DNA of 35,593 nt from Patescibacteria group bacterium (GTDB lineage: Bacteria > Patescibacteriota > Minisyncoccia > JAHIHE01 > JAGLIN01). Of the stretch, positions 28,492-35,593 are shown one piece after another. Each line of letters opens with the position of its first letter. Within the stretch, counting starts at the first letter, position 1. The stretch lies in contig JAHYJV010000010.1 of the NCBI GenBank assembly GCA_019428855.1, positions 1-35,593 on the forward strand, written 5' to 3'. The position numbers and the translations under genes are program-made. A model generated the notes under the pieces. It did not search any database and was not told the origin of the DNA. It saw only the letters and a program-made list of their open reading frames with translations.

Positions 28492-29841
28492 ATGAAAAGT
28501 ACCAAGAATTTTTTCCAACTATTATCAATTTTGTTTCTAGTATTCCTGCCCATAATTACCCTTGCTAACTCACCAGCGAGAGAGGCGACTCAAAAAGTTG
28601 GTCATTCTGATCCAGTTGCTCCTGTAATTTTAGGTCTAATAATAATTTTATTTACTGCAAAAATTGGTGGTGAATTGTTTGAAAAAATGAATCAACCTGC
28701 CGTTCTTGGTGAATTGGTTTTTGGTATAATAATTGGTAACCTTGCACTTCTGTCTGGAGGTTTTTTAAATTTTGGACATCTTTTTGACAATGCCTCAATT
28801 GATATTCTGGCAAGACTTGGAGTGATGATTCTGCTTTTCCAAGTTGGTCTTGAGTCGAATATCAAGGATTTGATGAAAGTTGGAATTTCATCGGTTATTG
28901 TGGCGGTTGTTGGAGTTGTTGCTCCGATGATTTTGGGATATTTTGTTTGTGCTTATTTGATTCCAGAAGCTGGATTTAACACACATATATTTATTGGAGC
29001 AACATTAACTGCAACTTCTGTGGGTATCACTGCTCGAGTTTTAAAAGATTTGGGAAAATTAAAAACTCCCGAAGCGAAAATTATTCTTGGGGCTGCTGTC
29101 GTCGATGATATTTTGGGTTTGATTATTCTTTCGATTGTGAGTGGAATTATTATTTCAGGCTCAATAAGTGTCGGTGCAATCGCTTATATAACTTTTACAT
29201 CGTTTGCATTCCTTATAATTTCAATTATAGTCGGACTGAAAGCTGCTCCAATAATTGGTAAGAAAGTTTCGGGAATGAAAGTTGAAGGAATGAAAATTGT
29301 GACTGCATTTTTATTTTTATTTACGATGGCTTATGTCGCTGACATGATGGGGCTTGCCACAATCGTGGGAGCATTTGCTGCAGGACTAGTTCTGGATGAT
29401 GTGTCGTTTGTAAACAAAAAAGAACATCACATTGAAGTTTTGGTAAAACCTTTGTATTGTGTTTTTGTACCAATTTTTTTTGTGCTGATGGGTATTCAGG
29501 TAAAGCTCGATGTTTTTCTTAATCCAAAAATCATCGCAATTGCTCTTGCCATTACAGCTGCGTCTATTCTTGGAAAGCAGTTATGTGGACTTGGAGTGAG
29601 GTGTAAAAATGCTAGTAAATTGGTTGTTGGTATTGGAATGATTTCCAGAGGTGAAGTCGGACTAATTTTTGTTGGCGTTGGAAGGGAGCTGGGGGTAATT
29701 GATAATTCTTTTTTTGGGGCAATTGTAATTATGGTAATATTAACCACGCTTGTCACGCCACCACTTTTAAAGTGGAGTATTGCCAGAAATGACAAAAAAC
29801 TTGGTTTGTACGGAACTGAAAACCAAGAAGTGACGGCATAA
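28492..29841 (+). CDS. CPA2-type cation/proton antiporter (Kef/NapA-like)
   Basis: 449 aa; FEKMNQPAVLGELVFGIIIGNL, LARLGVMILLFQVGLESNIKDL, GATLTATSVGITARVLKDL, AAVVDDILGLIILSIVSG. Confidence 0.9.
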   Translation: MKSTKNFFQLLSILFLVFLPIITLANSPAREATQKVGHSDPVAPVILGLIIILFTAKIGGELFEKMNQPAVLGELVFGIIIGNLALLSGGFLNFGHLFDNASIDILARLGVMILLFQVGLESNIKDLMKVGISSVIVAVVGVVAPMILGYFVCAYLIPEAGFNTHIFIGATLTATSVGITARVLKDLGKLKTPEAKIILGAAVVDDILGLIILSIVSGIIISGSISVGAIAYITFTSFAFLIISIIVGLKAAPIIGKKVSGMKVEGMKIVTAFLFLFTMAYVADMMGLATIVGAFAAGLVLDDVSFVNKKEHHIEVLVKPLYCVFVPIFFVLMGIQVKLDVFLNPKIIAIALAITAASILGKQLCGLGVRCKNASKLVVGIGMISRGEVGLIFVGVGRELGVIDNSFFGAIVIMVILTTLVTPPLLKWSIARNDKKLGLYGTENQEVTA

Positions 29842-29868
29842 GATATTCGAAATATATAAACATTTTTG

Positions 29869-29894
29869 AAAATGACATTGTGAAATGTCGTTTT
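29869..29894 (+). terminator. Rho-independent terminator of antiporter gene
   Basis: AAAATGACATT-GTGA-AATGTCGTTTT, 11-bp stem with one G-U pair and a T-tract. Confidence 0.75.
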
Positions 29895-30001
29895 ATTAAT
29901 GTTATTTCAGAAAAAAAATATTACATAGGTTCGCTTAGTTTTTATCTATATTAATAATTTCCGATGTCAGAAATAAATTAAGTCTGACATATTTATTATA
30001 T

Positions 30002-30127
30002 TACTTTAAATGACGAGATTCAACATACTTGTCACCCTGAGCTTGTCGAATAGTGGAAGGCACAATCAAATTATCATAGTTCGACAGGCTCACTATGACA
30101 AATTTAATTATTTTGTGATTTAAAGTA
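30002..30127. mobile_element. MITE-like element with terminal inverted repeats and an internal palindrome
   Basis: TIR TACTTTAAATGAC (30002-30014) versus GTGATTTAAAGTA (30115-30127), 12/13 complementary; interior TGTCACCCTGAGCTTGTCGAA...GTTCGACAGGCTCACTATGACA. Confidence 0.5.
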
Positions 30128-30284
30128 GATTATTTAATATAATGCAGAGTCATTAATTATGATAAAAAAAACTACAGATTAAAGTCTGAACTCCAACGCT
30201 TTAGACTAAATTATTTTCTGGAGTTCACTTTTCAGAGTGTAAGTTGATTGTCAAAAAATATATAAATTTAGGTTTCGAAAATAT

Positions 30285-30362
30285 TTTGTATCTTGCAGGT
30301 CATTATTATAAATGCTTGAACTCAAACAGATGACCGCATGATGCGAGGCGTACTCGTTAATT
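30285..30362. repeat. structured palindromic repeat, copy 1
   Basis: GTATCTTGCAGGTCATT (30288-30304) pairs imperfectly with GATGACCGCATGATGC (30329-30344); similar in sequence and layout to 33563-33684. Confidence 0.5.
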
Positions 30363-30381
30363 TTATAATTTCATTATAATC

Positions 30382-30409
30382 TTGACATATTTTCTAAATA
30401 ATAAATACT
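30382..30409 (+). promoter_or_regulatory. promoter TTGACA-16-AATACT with downstream AGGAGG Shine-Dalgarno
   Basis: TTGACA 30382-30387, AATACT 30404-30409; AGGAGG at about 30432-30437 before ATG 30444. Confidence 0.5.
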
Positions 30410-30443
30410 GAAAAGTCAAGTTTGACACCATAGGAGGATCAAT

Positions 30444-30661
30444 ATGAACGATGAAGAAATAGCAAAATTAGCAAAAAATTAAACATAATGCCTCGTCTTG
30501 CTCAAGAGCTCCAGAAACAGTCTGGGCAACAAAGCAAAGGTGAGACTGGAAAATCCTTGAGAGAGATGAGCGTTCTGTACGAAGAAATTGGAGAAATTCT
30601 GGAAGGATGTGAATCATACCTCGACCTTGTGAAAAGAGTAATGGCAGACAAGAAAAATTAA
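30444..30661 (+). CDS. small helical protein, probably frameshifted (-1 at A AAA AAT) or indel-disrupted
   Basis: Zero frame from SD-preceded ATG 30444: MNDEEIAKLAKN* (TAA 30480-30482). The -1 frame continues ...KKLNIMPRLAQELQKQSGQQSKGETGKSLREMSVLYEEIGEILEGCESYLDLVKRVMADKKN* to 30661; its internal ATG 30488 has no SD. Confidence 0.5.
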
Positions 30662-30715
30662 ATTGATACATTGCATCAGAGGAGATCAATCTTATCAACG
30701 AATAAGTTTTTTTTA

Positions 30716-30744
30716 TTGGCAAAAATGAAAATTTGCGATAAACT
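30716..30744 (+). promoter_or_regulatory. promoter TTGGCA-17-TAAACT, probably giving leaderless mRNA
   Basis: TTGGCA 30716-30721, TAAACT 30739-30744, 8 nt before ATG 30753. Confidence 0.5.
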
Positions 30745-30752
30745 AAATTTAT

Positions 30753-31409
30753 ATGAAACAAATAAATCTAAATTTAAATAGTCGCACTATAATCGAAAAA
30801 GTAGCTAATACTGCCACTGATGTTTTGAAAAGTGGTGGTGTTATTATTTATCCAACGGACACTATTTATGGCATAGGGGCGAATGCTTTTAATGAAGAGG
30901 CGATTGAAAAAGTAATGAAAATAAAAAATCGCAACAGCGAGAAGCCTTTACTGGTATTTGTAAAAGATATAAAGTCGGCCACGAGAATAGCTTGTATTGA
31001 TTCAGTGGTTGAAAAAATATTAGAAAATATCTGGCCTGGTCCCGTTACAGTGGTTTTGAGAAAAAAAGATAGCATTCCATATTCACTAACTGGGAATCGA
31101 GAAACTGTTGCCATTAGAATTCCTCAAAATGAATTTGTTTTGAAGTTACTAGAAAAGGTTGATTTTCCAATTATCGCCACTAGTGCGAATATTTCAGGAG
31201 AGAATAATTTATTTGATTCAGAAAAGATTATGCAAATATTTTGTAATCAAAAAGAGCAACCAGATTTGTTTTTAAACATTGGTAATATGCGAAATACTCA
31301 ATCCTCAACTATTATTGACCTCACAACGCGAACACCAAAAATTATCCGAATGGGAATTGTGGGAAAAGATAGTATGAAAGAATTTTTTAATAAATTTAAT
31401 CTAAATTAA
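30753..31409 (+). CDS. tsaC: threonylcarbamoyl-AMP synthase (YrdC/Sua5)
   Basis: 218 aa; GGVIIYPTDTIYGIGANAFNEEAIEKVMKIKNRNSEKPLLVFV, WPGPVTVVLRKKDSIP, ATSANISGE. Confidence 0.94.
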   Translation: MKQINLNLNSRTIIEKVANTATDVLKSGGVIIYPTDTIYGIGANAFNEEAIEKVMKIKNRNSEKPLLVFVKDIKSATRIACIDSVVEKILENIWPGPVTVVLRKKDSIPYSLTGNRETVAIRIPQNEFVLKLLEKVDFPIIATSANISGENNLFDSEKIMQIFCNQKEQPDLFLNIGNMRNTQSSTIIDLTTRTPKIIRMGIVGKDSMKEFFNKFNLN

Positions 31410-31412
31410 TTT

Positions 31413-32612
31413 ATGTCGAATTTTTTTCTTAATCACTATTTAAAACACACACTTAGACATGAAATAACAGAGCTTTATGCTTCCGTTGCAATCAAGAATT
31501 TTGCATTTTCGATGATTACGATTTTTGAGCCAATATATCTTTATAGTTTATACGGTTCATTAGCGATTGTTTTTATGTATTATGCGGCTGCTTACACGAT
31601 ATATTTTTTTACAGCACCTCTTGGTGCAAAAGCAGCTGCAAAATATGGATTTGAACACTGTATTTTTTATAGTATTCCGTTTGGAATTATGTATTTTCTC
31701 ACTCTTTCTCAGTTAACGAATTTTCCGTGGCTCGCATTTGTGGCTATTTTATTTATGGTCATCTATAAAACACTTTTTTGGCCTTCTTATCATACAGATT
31801 TTGCTCATTACGGTGCTTCTGGCTACAGGGGCAGAGAATTAAGCGTCTTATCTCTTATCCTAACGGTCGCCACCATTTTAGGTCCAATTGTCGGCGGAGT
31901 GATTTTGGTAAATTTCGGTTTTCAAGTCTTGTTTGTTGCTGTTTCTGCGATAAGCTTAATCTCGGCTATACCACTGTTTGCAACTCGTGAACAATTTGGA
32001 CCGCACTTTTTTTCATATAGAGATTCATTTAAAAGGCTTTTGAAACCCTACGGACATTACAGAAGAAAAGATTCCATCGCTTATATTGGTTTTGGAGAAG
32101 AAGTCATTTCTGTAATTGGTTGGCCTATTTTTATTTTCCTTATAATCGAAAAATATGATCTAATGGGAATTCTTGTGAGTGTTGTTGCAGTTACAATTGC
32201 AGTTATTTCATTATATGTGGGCAAACTTTCCGATATCTTAAAAAAAAGAGAGAGAAAGAAATTGGTTACTTCTGGAACGATGATATATATTATTGCTTGG
32301 TTCTTAAGACCTTTTTCGGCAAATTGGCTTGGAGTTCTGTTGGTTGATATTATGTCGAAGGGTTCAAAGACAACTATTAACTATCCCTTATTTACTTTTA
32401 TATACAGTGCTGGAAAAAATCATAAAGGATTTTTGAAATATAATATGTTTTACGAAATGTCTTTGTCGGCCGGTAAGGCATTGGCAGCTTGGGGAGTAGT
32501 ATTGATTGCCATTATTTGGGAATATTATGGAAATTTTGACTTTTGGGTTGCAGCTTTTACATTTGCAGGACTTTGGTCCTTGTTATATCTTTTTAAATTT
32601 TATAAATCTTAA
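31413..32612 (+). CDS. MFS-type transporter
   Basis: 399 aa, about 10-12 hydrophobic helices; SYRGRELS-like loop, TILGPIVGGVILVNFGFQVLFVAVSAISLIS. Confidence 0.78.
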   Translation: MSNFFLNHYLKHTLRHEITELYASVAIKNFAFSMITIFEPIYLYSLYGSLAIVFMYYAAAYTIYFFTAPLGAKAAAKYGFEHCIFYSIPFGIMYFLTLSQLTNFPWLAFVAILFMVIYKTLFWPSYHTDFAHYGASGYRGRELSVLSLILTVATILGPIVGGVILVNFGFQVLFVAVSAISLISAIPLFATREQFGPHFFSYRDSFKRLLKPYGHYRRKDSIAYIGFGEEVISVIGWPIFIFLIIEKYDLMGILVSVVAVTIAVISLYVGKLSDILKKRERKKLVTSGTMIYIIAWFLRPFSANWLGVLLVDIMSKGSKTTINYPLFTFIYSAGKNHKGFLKYNMFYEMSLSAGKALAAWGVVLIAIIWEYYGNFDFWVAAFTFAGLWSLLYLFKFYKS

Positions 32613-33493
32613 TGGAAATTATACAATCAATTATTTTAGGAATTATTCAAGGACTGGCAGAATTCCTGCCAATTTCAAGCTCTGGTCATCTGGTTTTAAT
32701 ATCAAAATTTTTTAATTGGCAGGATCAAGGTTTGGCTTTTGATGTCGCACTGCATCTTGGAACTCTAATTGCAGTTTTGGTTTATTTTCGAAAAGACTGG
32801 CTAGAAATAATAAACAAATCATATCTAATCAAAAAAATCAAGTATCAAATATTAAATATTAAGCAAAATTTAATTTCACTTAAAATCTTTCAAAAAAAAA
32901 GAGGCGTATTTTCAGAGTCCAATAAAAAATTTAACATTAAATATTTAAAAACTGATTTATTATTTATAATTATTATCGCCACAATTCCAGGAGTTATTGC
33001 TGGTCTTACTTGGGGGGATTATACAGAAACTATTTTTCGCAATCCGATGTTAATTGCTGTAGCTTTATCAATGGGTGCCTTGCTTCTCTATTGTTCTGAC
33101 AGGATTGAAATAAAAAAGAATGATATGTCAAAATTAACTCTCAAAATGGGGATTATAATTGGACTTTTTCAGGCCCTAGCAATTATTCCCGGGGTATCTC
33201 GAAGCGGTATTACAATCACGGCAGCTCTTTTATTAGGTTTTTCAAGAACATCTTCAGCGAGGTTTTCGTTTCTTCTTTCTACTCCGATTATTATCGGAGC
33301 GGGGATTATGGAATTTCCCAATTTAATCAGGGAAGGCATTGATACGAGTATTCTAGTTGGGATTTTGACAGCAGCAATTTGTGGCTATTCGGCAATTAAA
33401 TATATGTTGAAATATCTAGAGAACAGAAATTATAATATTTTTGTGGGATACAGGATTGCACTTGCGGTTTTGATAATTATTTTCTTTATGTGA
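32612..33493 (+). CDS. uppP: undecaprenyl-diphosphatase
   Basis: 293 aa; IIQGLAEFLPISSSGHLVL, FQALAIIPGVSRSGITITAALLLGFSRTSSARFSFLLSTPII. Confidence 0.95.
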   Translation: MEIIQSIILGIIQGLAEFLPISSSGHLVLISKFFNWQDQGLAFDVALHLGTLIAVLVYFRKDWLEIINKSYLIKKIKYQILNIKQNLISLKIFQKKRGVFSESNKKFNIKYLKTDLLFIIIIATIPGVIAGLTWGDYTETIFRNPMLIAVALSMGALLLYCSDRIEIKKNDMSKLTLKMGIIIGLFQALAIIPGVSRSGITITAALLLGFSRTSSARFSFLLSTPIIIGAGIMEFPNLIREGIDTSILVGILTAAICGYSAIKYMLKYLENRNYNIFVGYRIALAVLIIIFFM

Positions 33494-33562
33494 TAATGTT
33501 CCATTGGGATTAAATAGAAATGTCCTATCTAGTGTGATAAGATATCTAGTTGTTTAATTAAC

Positions 33563-33684
33563 TTGAATTACGAAATACTTTTTTTCGAGGATGCTCTGCA
33601 TCTTGCTGGACATCTTCATAACGCAAACGCACAAGCTCAAATAAATGCCACGCAAGATGCAAGGCGTCCTATTTTACGAATTAA
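33563..33684. repeat. structured palindromic repeat, copy 2
   Basis: GCATCTTGC (33598-33606) pairs with GCAAGATGC (33652-33660), extended by TGGACAT/ATGCCA and GAGGATGC/GGCGTCC; flanked by TTGAATTACGAAATA and TATTTTACGAATTAA. Confidence 0.6.
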
Positions 33685-33699
33685 AGAATTTAATGCCTC

Positions 33700-34164
33700 T
33701 TTTTCTAGCTCATAAGTGACAACTTCGTTGAGAATTTGATAGTTCAAACATTTTCAAGGTCTGTTGTTTATTTTTTTTGGATAAGATAGATTTCTTCCTT
33801 TGATTTTATATTAAGATTAGATCTTTTAGGAAAGTATTCCCTAATCAGTCCATTCAAATTTTCGACTATTCCTTTTTGATAAGATTTATAAGAATCACGG
33901 AAAAATGAGGGGACATTATTTTCAAAGTGCAAAGCATTTTCAGAACCATTGTCTCTAGTAATAGTTAACCATAAATTTGATAAAGATTTAATATTTTTTC
34001 GAACTGCTTTCTCTGAAATCAAAGCAGTTTTATTCTCGCATTATGCAATCTGCACAACCTATTTACTTCTTAAATTTTGATACAATCCTCCGAATTTTCC
34101 TTGTCCGTTATAGATATAATTAGAGATACTTTCAGAACTGATTGTTTTATCTTTACAATCCTTT
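33700..34164 (-). pseudogene. decayed IS30-family transposase
   Basis: Minus strand: DKTISSESISNYIYNGQGKFGGLYQNLRSK*VVQIA*CENKTALISEKAVRKN...LTITRDNGSENALHFE...FRDSYKSYQKGIVENLNGLIREYFPKRSN, frameshift in an A8 run, then KINNRP*KCLNYQILNEV. IS30 motifs DNGSE, QKGxVENxNGLIRxYFPK, NNRP(R)KCL. Confidence 0.8.
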
Positions 34165-34263
34165 CTCTTCCTTTTGACATGGTTTATAATGTTATTTGCT
34201 TAAAACTATATGATACCATAAAAAGGGGATTCGGGGTTTGAATTTACCGAGAGCTTTTATTTA

Positions 34264-34292
34264 TTGACAAGACATAAATAAAAAGGTAAATT
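34264..34292 (+). promoter_or_regulatory. promoter TTGACA-17-TAAATT
   Basis: TTGACA 34264-34269, TAAATT 34287-34292; GGAGGG follows at about 34300-34305. Confidence 0.45.
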
Positions 34293-34311
34293 TTACTATG
34301 GAGGGATTAAT

Positions 34312-34659
34312 ATTATAAATACAATTCTTAAAAAGAGATTAGATAGTCTTCGGAAAATATTTGAAAAAGAAATGTCTCCAAGGCAGGAAGCAGAAACAGT
34401 CAGAGTATTAGATCGAGCCTTGAAGATTGCTGGAAGGAGTGAAAATTTTTATGACATTAGAAGAACCGTTATAAATATTATTATATTTACATTTGCGGTT
34501 ATTGAAATCGTTTTTATGGCGGTATGGTTAATGGATAAATTTTTCCAAGATCTTCCAAGCTATTATTTATTGCTCAAATATATTGGAATACCTGTCCTTT
34601 TGTTACTGGTATTTGTTAATCCTATAACAGATAGGATAGTGAAGAAAATAAAACAATGA
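34312..34659 (+). CDS. small membrane protein (2 TM), likely AUU start
   Basis: Track start is ATG 34372, but the frame is open and coding-like upstream (INTILKKRLDSLRKIFEKE) to ATT 34312, 6 nt after GGAGGG. C-terminal part has TM helices VINIIIFTFAVIEIVFMAVWLM and YYLLLKYIGIPVLLLLVFVN. Confidence 0.55.
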   Translation: MINTILKKRLDSLRKIFEKEMSPRQEAETVRVLDRALKIAGRSENFYDIRRTVINIIIFTFAVIEIVFMAVWLMDKFFQDLPSYYLLLKYIGIPVLLLLVFVNPITDRIVKKIKQ

Positions 34660-34687
34660 GGAGTTATTAAAACTCTTCTTTTTTTTG
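34658..34687 (+). terminator. Rho-independent terminator
   Basis: GAGGAGTT-attaa-AACTCTTC followed by a T-run; overlaps the stop codon region of ORF 34312/34372. Confidence 0.8.
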
Positions 34688-34699
34688 TTGCAAAAAAAA

Positions 34700-34718
34700 C
34701 TTAAGTGTAAAACTTGAG
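34700..34718 (-). terminator. hairpin terminator for the minus-strand protease remnant
   Basis: CTTAAGT-gtaaa-ACTTGAG; on the minus strand followed directly by TTTTTTTT. Confidence 0.6.
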
Positions 34719-34750
34719 CCTTTTTTATGTGCTTACTGTTAAATGAATAT

Positions 34751-35323
34751 TTATAATTTTTGCCAAGTTGAAGATTCAACATTAACATCAATATTAGCTT
34801 TGTTGTCTTTGATAATTCTTCTAATTTTGCCATTGAAAATAAATCCGTCTGTCATATCTGTACTTTCGATAAATGCTCTTGAAAATTTAAAATTGGCCAT
34901 TTCTTGTCCGCCTAGAATTGCGATAGGATCAAATTTCTTTTTCAGCTCCATTTTATCGGCATACTTTTCGTATAACTACCACATTATTTTTTCTAAATTC
35001 TGATCAGGTTCAATCATCTTTAGTCCCAGAGTTTCAGCCTCGTCGCAAGTGATTGGTTAGCCATGAATACAAATATCTCCCGTAATTTCATTGGTAATTT
35101 TTTTAATTGTTTTTTGGTCGCGATTTTTATCAAAATGCATTAATAATAATTTTTCAACAATTTGCTTGGCCTTTCTGGTGGCACGATAAGCATTTCCCAA
35201 GGAAAGCGGATGAATTTTTGAAGTAAGGTCTTCGAAAACGTTGATCATTTAATCTTCTCTGACCCCAGCTTTTTCATTGGCAAGTAAAAAATAGGAATTC
35301 AAATCTTCCACGCTAATTTCCAT
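34751..35323 (-). pseudogene. remnant of SDH-like/ClpP-fold serine protease family, three in-frame stops
   Basis: Single minus frame: MEISVEDLNSYFLLANEKAGVRED*MINVFEDLTSKIHPLSLGNAYRATRKAKQIVEKLLLMHFDKNRDQKTIKKITNEITGDICIHG*PITCDEAETLGLKMIEPDQNLEKIMW*LYEKYADKMELKKKFDPIAILGGQEMANFKFSRAF...; stops at 35249-35251, 35057-35059, 34976-34978. Family assignment recalled from pattern (IHPLxLGxxxR, HGxPIxxxEAxxLGL). Confidence 0.6.
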
Positions 35324-35360
35324 TTTTTGATTTTTATGGCTTAATGGTCAATTAGGGTGC

Positions 35361-35593
35361 TTAATTTTTAAGTATTTCACAAATTGCCTTGTATCTTTTA
35401 GTCTTGCTCATTCCTCGGTGAATTCTCAGTAAAGTTTTAAAATAGGAGAATGATCCATCCAAAGAGTTAGTAGTATTGGGAATTTTTAATTGAGGATATT
35501 TCTGATAGGTAAAAAGATAAGGTAGATTTGTTTTTAAACTTCGATAGGCCGATCTTAATCTTTTGTGAGTGTAATGTAGTTTTCCTGTTTCAA
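35361..35593 (-). mobile_element. C-terminal part of a DDE-type transposase, truncated by window edge
   Basis: Minus-strand open frame: ETGKLHYTHKRLRSAYRSLKTNLPYLFTYQKYPQLKIPNTTNSLDGSFSYFKTLLRIHRGMSKTKRYKAICEILKN*; the TTNSLxGxFxxxKxxLRxHRGxxxxx pattern is typical of transposase C-termini. Confidence 0.7.

Noticed and set aside
30468-30761. 97-aa minus-strand ORF over the small helical gene and tsaC start
   Set aside because: Overlaps an SD-led plus-strand gene and the tsaC promoter; translation is not protein-like.
34743-35003. 86-aa plus-strand ORF
   Set aside because: Antisense to the recognisable protease remnant; no coding similarity.
1-35593. Possible alternative genetic code (e.g. 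UGA=Gly as in some CPR lineages)
   Set aside because: UGA ends several convincing genes (e.g. uppP at 33493), UAG and UAA also end normal genes, and housekeeping proteins read correctly with the standard bacterial code.
1-35593. CRISPR array, tRNA or rRNA genes
   Set aside because: No regularly spaced direct repeats, no GTTCRANNC T-loop in a cloverleaf context and no rRNA-like sequence noticed on reading; tRNAscan-SE/Infernal would be decisive.

Overview
AT-rich bacterial chromosomal window whose gene content, gene order and protein style suggest a Patescibacteria/CPR-type genome (inference; no rRNA is present to confirm it). Most of it is housekeeping: a MgtE-type transporter, an FtsA-like ATPase paired with a CPR-style baseplate-J-like membrane protein, an infA-rpmJ-rpsM-rpsK-rpsD-rpoA-rplQ-rplM-rpsI operon, two MreB paralogs (one with glycosyltransferases, one in mreB-mreC-mreD-PBP2), holB, frr, rseP, proS, mnmA, an antiporter, tsaC/YrdC, an MFS transporter and uppP. 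The right-hand third (about 27.3-35.6 kb) is more accessory. It holds a carotenoid-synthesis-like membrane gene broken by one in-frame TAG, a small gene needing a -1 frameshift at A AAA AAT behind a strong Shine-Dalgarno, a small membrane gene that seems to start at AUU, a decayed IS30 transposase, a transposase C-terminus next to a protease remnant with three in-frame stops, and intergenic hairpin/TIR elements including two diverged copies of a structured palindromic repeat. I see no CRISPR array, tRNA, rRNA or convincing new multi-gene system. The best candidates for follow-up are the recoding/decay cases and the structured repeats.
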